NCBI GenBank assembly: GCA_009786285.1
Contig: WQTK01000337.1
Coordinates: forward strand, 1 to 41,126
Length of the DNA: 41,126 nt
Direction: 5' to 3'
Source: Candidatus Fibrimonadales bacterium
GTDB lineage: Bacteria > Fibrobacterota > Fibrobacteria > Fibrobacterales > Fibrobacteraceae
In this document: positions 34,338 to 41,126 of the stretch, one piece after another
Layout of the letters: every line of letters begins with the position of its first letter
Numbering within the stretch: the first letter of the stretch is position 1
Program-made: the position numbers and the translations under genes
Notes under the pieces: generated by a model
What the model was told of the DNA's origin: nothing
The model's input: the letters and a program-made list of their open reading frames with translations, nothing else
Databases searched by the model: none

Positions 34338-35077
34338 AAAAAGTAATTATTATATCGGATAATCAATATATATATGACTTTCTGCTGTCAATTAAAGATG
34401 AAATAAAAACTCTTGCATCTTTTGCTTTTAGATACTCTTCGATTAATGAAAGTTTTAAGGAAAAGTATTCGGGATGTTCGGATTTTTTGCCGATAGATGT
34501 AGCAAAAGAAATGGAGAATTTAATAAAAGAGTATGCGCTTATAATTTCGTGGCATTGTAAACAATTATTTCCTAAAGAATTGGTTAAACAGGTTAGATGC
34601 GTTAATATCCATCCCGGTTTTAACCCATATAATAGAGGATGGTTTCCGCAAGTATTTAGTATTATCAATAAATTGCCTTGTGGCGTAACCATACATGAAA
34701 TGGACGAATGGCTTGATCACGGACCGATTATATATCAGCAAATTGTAGATATTGAAGAATATGACACTTCTTATACGGCGTATTGTAGGATTCTCAATAC
34801 AGAAATTGATCTTTTTAGAAGGCATATATTGACACTAATAAATGGGAATTATCAAGCATTCGCTCCGAAAGAAACGGGCAATCTTAATAGTAAAAAAGAT
34901 TTTAATAGATTATTGGAAATTGATCTTGAAAAAAGAGGGACTTTTGGAGAGTTTATTGATATTCTACGAGCATTAACCCACGATGAATACAAAAACGCAT
35001 ATTTTATGGATAAAAGGAACAATAAAATCTGCATCTCCATAAGTATTACACCCCCCACCCCCACCTCCTCCCCTTAA
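34334..35077 (+). CDS. vioF: Formyltransferase, VioF/WbkC-like (dTDP-4-amino-4,6-dideoxyglucose formyltransferase)
   Basis: IISWHCKQLFPKELVKQVRCVNIHPGFNPYNRGWFPQVFSIINKLPCGVTIHEMDEWLDHGPIIYQQIVDIEEYDTSYTAYCRI (N, H, D catalytic motif). ATGA overlap with the aminotransferase. Confidence 0.8.
   Translation: MKKVIIISDNQYIYDFLLSIKDEIKTLASFAFRYSSINESFKEKYSGCSDFLPIDVAKEMENLIKEYALIISWHCKQLFPKELVKQVRCVNIHPGFNPYNRGWFPQVFSIINKLPCGVTIHEMDEWLDHGPIIYQQIVDIEEYDTSYTAYCRILNTEIDLFRRHILTLINGNYQAFAPKETGNLNSKKDFNRLLEIDLEKRGTFGEFIDILRALTHDEYKNAYFMDKRNNKICISISITPPTPTSSP
35048..35075. repeat. C-rich homopolymer-like tract (C6-A-C5-A-CC-T-CC-T-CCCC)
   Basis: acaccccccacccccacctcctcccc, encoding the last residues PPTPTSSP of the formyltransferase. 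Confidence 0.85.
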
Positions 35078-35134
35078 TTAAATAATGGCGAATTTTAGCG
35101 AACATGGCGACACTCGCATATCGAGGAGTCTCAT

Positions 35135-35317
35135 ATGGGAGAGCCACATTTTGAGAGCAAGCGTGAACGCCGCATTTGGTGCCGTGCCAGACGACAGAAG
35201 TATTTGAATTACCTCGAGGAAGGTTACAATTCCACACAGGCCGCCAAGCTTGTCGTATGGGCTATGCTTATAGCGATGATTTGGAAAATTGGGTTTGAAT
35301 TGGCGGAGTTGGTTTAA
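35135..35317 (+). CDS. Small hypothetical protein (60 aa), basic N-terminus plus hydrophobic C-terminal helix
   Basis: MGEPHFESKRERRIWCRARRQKYLNYLEEGYNSTQAAKLVVWAMLIAMIWKIGFELAELV; GAGGAG about 8 nt before ATG. Confidence 0.5.
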   Translation: MGEPHFESKRERRIWCRARRQKYLNYLEEGYNSTQAAKLVVWAMLIAMIWKIGFELAELV

Positions 35318-35367
35318 ATTTATGATCTGATTTGCTCAAGCTGATAGTCAACAGGCAGGAGGTACCC

Positions 35368-35395
35368 TTGACTGTAGGCTTAGAATTTCTATATT
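35368..35395 (+). promoter_or_regulatory. Sigma70-type promoter TTGACT-N16-TATATT, 9 nt before ATG 35405
   Basis: TTGACT 35368-35373, 16-nt spacer, TATATT 35390-35395, ATG 35405. Confidence 0.65.
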
Positions 35396-35404
35396 GCAGA
35401 AGAT

Positions 35405-36949
35405 ATGACAAATTACATCTGGGGTGCTGGGCACTTTGGCGCATTGGCGGCGTTAGATATGGAACGCCGGGGTTATTCTATTGCCGGTTTTATAGATAGC
35501 AATAAAGAATTACATGGCAAGAAAAGACTTGGATATGAGGTATTTGCCCCTGAGAAAATCCTTCAAAAAAATGAGGGAGATGGTAACCCATATATAATTG
35601 TGGCTGCTTGGGCTGCCGTAAATGAGATTGCGGAAGAATTAGAGAAAAATACTTATGTGTACGGTAAAGATTTTGAGATTTTTGACGGGGTAAAGAAGAA
35701 TTATAAAGGTTTGCGAAAAAATAAAAGTAACTCATTTAATATAAATGATCTTGAAATTGTAGAAAATATAGGAATTTTGTTTGAAAATGAAATTGTGTTA
35801 TATGGAGCTGGAAAATGCGGAAGAGAAGTTTTTTGTACTCTTAAAGCTGCCGGGATACCAGTGCTTTGTTTTTGCGACGGAGATAGTAATAAGCAGGGAC
35901 AATGTATTAACGATATTGAAATAATTTCTCCAAGCAAGTTAAAACAGTTAGATTTATGCAAAAGCATTGCAATAATTATTGCAATAGATGAAGTTTTTAC
36001 TGTGCAGGAAATAATTGAGGATATTTCTGCTTTACAATTAAAAACAATGCGAGTTTATACTAAATTTGCTCTAAATATTTCACTATTGCACAATATCAAA
36101 GATTGTAGAATAAATGATGTGTATAGAAAAGTTATATTTTCAATTAGTAGGTTATATTTTTCAACACTAGAAAGTGCCCGTGATAATGAATCAGCCAGCT
36201 ACTTAATGCGAATAATAAATGAAACTAGTAATAATAATATATTACTAATATATCAACCTGGTAAAGTTGGCAGTTCAACGATTCGTCATAGCGTAGAAAA
36301 AATCGGTTTTACCTGCATTCATACACATCGTTTAAATGTAGTAACTAAAAATAGAGATATATTTAAATATTTTGATAAAATTAGAATAATAACTCTTGTA
36401 AGAGAGCCTATAGGTCGAGGTATTTCGGGAACATTTGAAAGGTTAAATGAAGTTTTTTTACTTAGAGCCGCCATGTTATCGGAGAATTCACTTATAAATA
36501 TCTGTATAGAGCATCTAAAACATAATGTTTTTGAATATCCTTTTAATTATGATTTTAAATATACATCGCTTAATTTATTTGATTGGTTTGACAGAGAACT
36601 TAAAGTTGTTTTTGGCATTGATATATATGCCCATCCTTTTGATAGAGAAAATGGTTACACAATAATAAAACAAGGCAATATAGAAGTATTGGCAATGAAG
36701 CTTGAGAAATTGAATGACTTAGGGCAAGTGATAGGCGAATTTATAGGAGCCCCACAATTCAAATTGAGTAAATTTAACGAAAGTGATAAAAGAGCACATA
36801 AATATCTTTACAAAAATGTAAAAGATACCATAAAAATCCCCAGAGAAATATTTGATCTGCATTACAATAACCCAAAAATGGACCACTTCTACAGCGAAGA
36901 GGAAAAAGCCGCGTTTCTGAAAAAGTGGGAGAAGAATATAGCTGACTAA
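35405..36949 (+). CDS. Two different Rossmann-like modules in tandem fused to sulfotransferase-like putative capsular polysaccharide synthesis domain
   Basis: TNYIWGAGHFGALAALDMERRGYSIAGFIDSNKELHGKKRLGYEVFAPEKIL and EIVLYGAGKCGREVFCTLKAAGIPVLCFCDGDSNKQGQCINDIEIISPSKLKQL; IYQPGKVGSSTIRHSVEKIG; TLVREPIGRGIS; FDWFDRELKVVFGIDIYAHPFDRENGYTIIKQGNIEVLAMKLEKL. Confidence 0.65.
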   Translation: MTNYIWGAGHFGALAALDMERRGYSIAGFIDSNKELHGKKRLGYEVFAPEKILQKNEGDGNPYIIVAAWAAVNEIAEELEKNTYVYGKDFEIFDGVKKNYKGLRKNKSNSFNINDLEIVENIGILFENEIVLYGAGKCGREVFCTLKAAGIPVLCFCDGDSNKQGQCINDIEIISPSKLKQLDLCKSIAIIIAIDEVFTVQEIIEDISALQLKTMRVYTKFALNISLLHNIKDCRINDVYRKVIFSISRLYFSTLESARDNESASYLMRIINETSNNNILLIYQPGKVGSSTIRHSVEKIGFTCIHTHRLNVVTKNRDIFKYFDKIRIITLVREPIGRGISGTFERLNEVFLLRAAMLSENSLINICIEHLKHNVFEYPFNYDFKYTSLNLFDWFDRELKVVFGIDIYAHPFDRENGYTIIKQGNIEVLAMKLEKLNDLGQVIGEFIGAPQFKLSKFNESDKRAHKYLYKNVKDTIKIPREIFDLHYNNPKMDHFYSEEEKAAFLKKWEKNIAD

Positions 36950-36970
36950 GAAGCGCAAAATTACTATATT
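36942..36970 (+). promoter_or_regulatory. Promoter CTGACT-N17-TATATT, 6 nt before ATG 36977
   Basis: CTGACT 36942-36947, 17-nt spacer, TATATT 36965-36970; overlaps the 3' end of the previous gene. Confidence 0.6.
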
Positions 36971-36976
36971 AACAAT

Positions 36977-38716
36977 ATGAAAATCATAATTTTTGGCGCA
37001 GGTCACTATGGCAATCTTGCTTTGGAATACTATGGATATGATGCTGTTGCATTTTTTTGCGACAATAATTCTAAAAAGATAGGTCAAATGTATTGCGGAA
37101 AGAGAATAATCTCTTTTAAACAATTAAAAAAAATTCATATTGATTATAAAATTATTGTTGCGATTGAAAGCTTAGAGATATACTTTCAAATAGCAAAACA
37201 ACTTGCGCAGAACGGAGTTGAAAATTATGAAGCTTTTACATACGAAAACATTTTTTATAATAAATTTAAAGAAAAAACAGAACTTAAATATATTGAAATC
37301 AAAGAGAATAAGATGTTAGCCAATTACGATAAAAATAAAAACTTACTGCGTAATTATCCTTATTTATTCGGAGAAATTCCAGAATTCAAATATTATCAAA
37401 ATGCGATTTTAGATTTAGATGAAGAAATTCCTTGTTTTTTCAAAGACCTGTCCAAACCTCTTTTCATTCGCAATTTAAGCCACCCTGTTCATATAAAATT
37501 TCTATTTGACAATGTTCGTGCAAGTGAAGATGTTACTATGGAGAATCATATTTATTTATACTATGAAAATGAGCGGAAATTTTTGGAAATGTTATGCAAA
37601 TGCAGCTTGAAGCCTTTGTTGAAAGGACGGAAATTTGTGTTTTTGGTCGGAAAGCAGAATAAAAATGTTTATCCAATAGATTTTAAAAATAAATATAATA
37701 TTGATTATGATTCAATGGAGTTTAAGCCATTGAGAGCTAATGAATTTAAAAGAATTGTCATGCTTCAAAATTTTTCTTCACATGGCCAAGACTTTCTTTT
37801 TCAAATTTCGGCAGTAAATAGAAATATTTTACCTGTTTTTGTAAATAGGCCATTTGACTATTTACCAAAATTGAAAAAAGAAATATTAAAATTTAAATTT
37901 GATATAAATGATTTATTTTGTTTTCGTTGGTATTCTATGGATATGAATTATTATTCATTGCAAAAGCCAGAAATATTTCGTTTTATATCTATGGTTTTGT
38001 ACAATAACAGGGAACAAGACAGAAGAGAAAGAATTTCCCCAACGATATTGCTTGATCCGCATAATAAATCGCATTATTTATTTGCTGATGTGTATAAATC
38101 ATTTCAGTATCGGAAAAGTATTCGTTTGATTCGTAATCCGATAGCTGCATATGCTTCAGTTGTAAATTATAATTTTTTTTCAAAGGCATTTAATGGCATT
38201 CCTAATTGTAAGGCTTATCTTGCTCCACACTATAACTCAACATCGGTTTTTGGAAAATTCGATAAATTAAATTGTTTCAAATTAGAGTCGTTAAAGGCAA
38301 ACCCCGAGATATGTATAAAAGTGTTGTGTGATTTTTTTCAAGTTCCATTTGATAAAAATATGTTGCATCCCGAAAAACTTCCGTACATAGAAGTATGCAG
38401 AAGTTCAACAGGAAAAAATGTTATGGGTTTTGAATCTACGCCCCCAAGAGATATTTCCGAATTTCTATCTGAGTGGGATTTGCAGCGTCTAATGCCTATT
38501 TATGAGCCGATTTTACGACATTACGGCTATGAGTGCAAGAAACATGCTCCGCTAAAAGAAAATAATTTGAGAAAAATTTATTCGGAGCCTTTTAAGTTTG
38601 AAAAGAACTTGAAAATCTCAGATAGAGATTTATATACGGAAGTTTTGCTGTATCTTTATAAGCTTGCCAAGAGCGGAGAGTATTATTTGGCTCCGTTTAT
38701 TGATATAGAGCAATAA
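36977..38716 (+). CDS. Rossmann-like module fused to sulfotransferase-like domain
   Basis: MKIIIFGAGHYGNLALEYYGYDAVAFFCDNNSKKIGQMYCGKRIISFKQLKKI; C-term SSHGQDFLFQISAVNRN...RKSIRLIRNPIAAYASVVNYNFFSK...FKLESLKANPEICIKVLCDFFQVPF. Confidence 0.5.
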   Translation: MKIIIFGAGHYGNLALEYYGYDAVAFFCDNNSKKIGQMYCGKRIISFKQLKKIHIDYKIIVAIESLEIYFQIAKQLAQNGVENYEAFTYENIFYNKFKEKTELKYIEIKENKMLANYDKNKNLLRNYPYLFGEIPEFKYYQNAILDLDEEIPCFFKDLSKPLFIRNLSHPVHIKFLFDNVRASEDVTMENHIYLYYENERKFLEMLCKCSLKPLLKGRKFVFLVGKQNKNVYPIDFKNKYNIDYDSMEFKPLRANEFKRIVMLQNFSSHGQDFLFQISAVNRNILPVFVNRPFDYLPKLKKEILKFKFDINDLFCFRWYSMDMNYYSLQKPEIFRFISMVLYNNREQDRRERISPTILLDPHNKSHYLFADVYKSFQYRKSIRLIRNPIAAYASVVNYNFFSKAFNGIPNCKAYLAPHYNSTSVFGKFDKLNCFKLESLKANPEICIKVLCDFFQVPFDKNMLHPEKLPYIEVCRSSTGKNVMGFESTPPRDISEFLSEWDLQRLMPIYEPILRHYGYECKKHAPLKENNLRKIYSEPFKFEKNLKISDRDLYTEVLLYLYKLAKSGEYYLAPFIDIEQ

Positions 38717-38736
38717 ATCTTCGCATAAGATTTTTC

Positions 38737-38742
38737 TATATT
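38737..38742 (+). promoter_or_regulatory. -10-like TATATT 7 nt before ATG 38750
   Basis: gatttttcTATATTccaatcaATG. Confidence 0.5.
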
Positions 38743-38749
38743 CCAATCA

Positions 38750-40150
38750 ATGAAAGCTTTACCCAAAAAAGAAGGCCAAATAATGGAGTTCAAAGCCTCT
38801 TTTGACAACGATGCAATTGAAACTCTTGTAGCATTTTCCAATGCGAAGGGTGGAACTATATATCTTGGCGCTACCGATAAAGGCAAAGTGCAGGGAATAA
38901 CCCTTGCCAAAGAATCAATTCAAAAATGGGTAAACGAGATAAAAACCAAAACAAATCCGCAAATAATTCCAGACACGGAAGTGCTTACAATCGGAGGGAA
39001 AACCATATTGGCACTATCTGTTCCCGAATACCCTATAAAACCAGTTTCAACAAGAGGAAAGTATTTTAAGCGAGTAGTCAATTCAAATCATTTACTGAGC
39101 ATAGAGGAAATTGCAAACGAACATTTGAAAACCATAAATTCGAGTTGGGATTTTTATGTCGATCCAAATCATTCCGAATCCGATTTGTCGAAGAGAAAAA
39201 TTACGAAATTCGTAAATAAAATAAAACAAAACAATGGCATTAAGCAAGCTGAATTATCCAATGAGAAAATTCTGAATAAAATGGAATTTTTTCGTAACGG
39301 AAAGATAACTTTCGGTGCATACCTTTTATTTGTAAAGGATTATTGCGCAATTAGTGATGTGCAAGTTGGGCGTTTTAAAAGCGACATTACAATTATTGAT
39401 TCTATTTCGCTCAACTCGGATTTGTTTCAGGAAGTAGATGACATAATTGCATTTATTAGAAAACATTTGAAAATAGAGTATATTATTACAGGCGAACCGC
39501 AACGCACGGAGCGTTTCGATTATCCATTGGATGCCATTCGAGAAGTTGTTATAAATATGATTGTTCACCGTGATTACCGTGATAGTTCTGCAAGCATTAT
39601 TAAAATTTTTGATAACAGGATTGAATTTTATAATCCTGGAAAGTTGTATGGTGGGATAACCGTGCAAGATTTATTATCCGGAAATTATGTTTCAAAATCA
39701 CGTAATAAATTGATAGCCAGAGCATTTAAAGAAGCTGGCGTTATAGAACGCTATGGTTCCGGCATAATGCGGATTTGTAAAATTTGCAAGGAATATGGCG
39801 TAAGAAAGCCTGACTTTTATGAAATATCTAATGGCTTTCAGGTGATTTTGTATAATGAGAAAGTAGATCAGAAAGGTGGCATGGCAACTAGAGAGAAAAG
39901 TTTGGTGAAAAACAACGTAGAAAATGTTACAGAAAATGTTACAGAAAATGTTACAGAAAATGTTACAGAAAATAGAGAAAAAAAGATACTTAGTTTAATA
40001 GTTAGGAATAAAAATATTTCAACAACGCAGATAGCTGAAAAAATGTCGGTAACAAGAATGACTATACATAGAGATTTAGAGAAACTCAAATCCAAAGGCT
40101 TAATTGAACGCATTGGCCCGGCAAAAGGTGGGTATTGGAGGTTGTTGTGA
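38750..40150 (+). CDS. AlbA_2/Schlafen-like ATP-binding protein with HATPase_c_4-like region and C-terminal winged HTH
   Basis: EGQIMEFKASFDNDAIETLVAFSNAKGGTIYLGATDKGKVQGI; YPLDAIREVVINMIVHRDYRDSSASIIKIFDNRIEFYNPGKLYGGIT...GVIERYGSGIMRI; ISTTQIAEKMSVTRMTIHRDLEKLKSKGLIERIGPAKGGYWRLL. Confidence 0.9.
   Translation: MKALPKKEGQIMEFKASFDNDAIETLVAFSNAKGGTIYLGATDKGKVQGITLAKESIQKWVNEIKTKTNPQIIPDTEVLTIGGKTILALSVPEYPIKPVSTRGKYFKRVVNSNHLLSIEEIANEHLKTINSSWDFYVDPNHSESDLSKRKITKFVNKIKQNNGIKQAELSNEKILNKMEFFRNGKITFGAYLLFVKDYCAISDVQVGRFKSDITIIDSISLNSDLFQEVDDIIAFIRKHLKIEYIITGEPQRTERFDYPLDAIREVVINMIVHRDYRDSSASIIKIFDNRIEFYNPGKLYGGITVQDLLSGNYVSKSRNKLIARAFKEAGVIERYGSGIMRICKICKEYGVRKPDFYEISNGFQVILYNEKVDQKGGMATREKSLVKNNVENVTENVTENVTENVTENREKKILSLIVRNKNISTTQIAEKMSVTRMTIHRDLEKLKSKGLIERIGPAKGGYWRLL
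39920..39973 (+). repeat. 12-bp in-frame tandem repeat, 4.5 identical copies of GAAAATGTTACA (ENVT)
   Basis: Perfect copies 39920-39931, 39932-39943, 39944-39955, 39956-39967 and a half copy 39968-39973. Confidence 0.97.
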
Positions 40151-40207
40151 AGTGCTTACACCCTAAGCCTGAAAATTACTAAATTTCTCTTTTAAGGAGA
40201 CTGCAAA

Positions 40208-41126
40208 ATGAATATCAAACAAAGAAAGGACTACTATGGCTGTGATGATATTGAATCGCTCAGCTACCTTGAATTTGGTTCGGTTGATTTGCGTAACGCA
40301 AAGAAAACTATTTGGGCATACTGGCAAGATCAGGAAGCATATGATATGTATATGTTTTCTAGGTATGTACGAGATCTTTTTGCATTTCGCGATTTTGTTG
40401 ACAAGAAAGAGTATAATGTTGAAGCTCTAAATGCAATCGTGCTGAAATCTGCGCACAATAAACTTATGGACTATTTATTTAAATATGCCGGTATCATAAC
40501 GGCTGTACAATTTAATGCGATGGACTATATATGTGAAAGCGGCAGTTCGCTTTATGGTTGGATTGATGAAGCAATCGCATGTGACAATGTATTTAATAAC
40601 GGAGAGCACATCAAAGGCTTCAAGTCATTAAAATATCTTGGCAGTGATATTTCAGATTTTATGAATAAAGGTGCTAAGGTTTTTTATAATGAATATCAAA
40701 TGGATTTTTCACTGGCTCCTACTATAGCTGATTTAATGCATGAGATTAAGAAATTTTCGTTGTTTTATGGATTGGGCGTAAGCATGAGATATGCCTTACG
40801 TAATGCCGATGATATGCAAGCCATTGCTGAAAAATCAGAGCTTGCAATTTTTAATAGGTTAAGCGTTACAATGGAAAATGAAACTCTTAGGACTATTTAT
40901 GGAAGCGGCAAGAGTGCATATATTATATCATTGCCTAAATTGATAGAAAGTCTAAATCAAAATGGAATCTCGGCGAAATATTGTACTTCAAATATGCAAT
41001 GGAAAAAAGATGGACCAAATACGTTACGAGCTTCTGTAGTTATTTCTAAAGATATAGAGAAAATAGAAAAATTTATTCTAAATCATGATAATTGCATTGA
41101 TAAATGCAATGATAAAATGGGGGGGG
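40208..41126 (+). CDS. Uncharacterised protein, 3' truncated by window end (at least 306 aa)
   Basis: AAGGAG 7-12 nt before ATG 40208; open to the end: MNIKQRKDYYGCDDIESLSYLEFGSVDLRNAKKTIWAYWQDQEAYDMYMFSRYVRDLF...SEQ continues to window edge. Absent from the ORF track because no stop is reached. Confidence 0.75.
   Translation, partial: MNIKQRKDYYGCDDIESLSYLEFGSVDLRNAKKTIWAYWQDQEAYDMYMFSRYVRDLFAFRDFVDKKEYNVEALNAIVLKSAHNKLMDYLFKYAGIITAVQFNAMDYICESGSSLYGWIDEAIACDNVFNNGEHIKGFKSLKYLGSDISDFMNKGAKVFYNEYQMDFSLAPTIADLMHEIKKFSLFYGLGVSMRYALRNADDMQAIAEKSELAIFNRLSVTMENETLRTIYGSGKSAYIISLPKLIESLNQNGISAKYCTSNMQWKKDGPNTLRASVVISKDIEKIEKFILNHDNCIDKCNDKMGG

Noticed and set aside
16626-35360. CAACAGGCAGG shared between 16626-16636 region and ~35349-35359
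   Set aside because: Only 11 nt shared; explained in the first case by the coding sequence LPTGRQ; too short to call a repeat or att site.
36719-37123. 134-aa minus-strand ORF across the 35405/36977 gene junction
   Set aside because: Antisense to two supported genes; hydrophobic shadow composition.
1-41126. CRISPR array
   Set aside because: No regularly spaced ~25-40 nt direct repeats with unique spacers were seen; the only short tandem array is the 12-bp ENVT repeat with no spacers.
1-41126. Classical mobile elements (IS transposase, integrase, phage genes)
   Set aside because: No transposase, integrase or phage structural motifs were recognised among the translated ORFs; the AAA-PDDEXK genes are only suspected to be mobile.

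Overview
The window is an accessory cell-surface glycan locus with essentially all genes on the + strand. It is bounded on the left by housekeeping sequence: a transketolase C-terminus, a small TM/TPR protein and a minus-strand tRNA-Ser(CGA). It runs off the window inside an uncharacterised ORF. The host looks like a low-GC Fibrobacter-type bacterium; this is inference only. The locus includes: a CDP-alditol-like block (IspD/TarI-type cytidylyltransferase, SDR, nucleotidyltransferase-kinase fusion, KdsD-like SIS isomerase, CDP-glycerol-transferase-like protein); an RffA/WecE aminotransferase next to ATP-grasp, aldehyde dehydrogenase and radical SAM genes; a VioA/VioF-like aminotransferase-formyltransferase pair; four FkbM methyltransferases; three radical SAM proteins; sulfotransferase/capsule-type proteins; several glycosyltransferases; two AAA-ATPase/PD-(D/E)XK genes; and an AlbA_2/Schlafen-like regulator. 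The most striking feature is one small Rossmann-like module ([I/V]xLYGAGxxG...DNDxxKxG...SPExL...) attached to at least a dozen otherwise unrelated enzymes. It occurs N-terminally, C-terminally, in tandem, and as a 34-codon fossil. This suggests modular enzyme assembly by domain shuffling. Other signals: a 42-nt near-perfect palindrome inside a coding sequence, a recurrent TATATT-(6-9 nt)-ATG arrangement suggesting leaderless transcripts at transcription-unit starts, intragenic duplications, a 12-bp in-frame VNTR and a C-rich tract. No tools were run; all family calls come from reading motifs.
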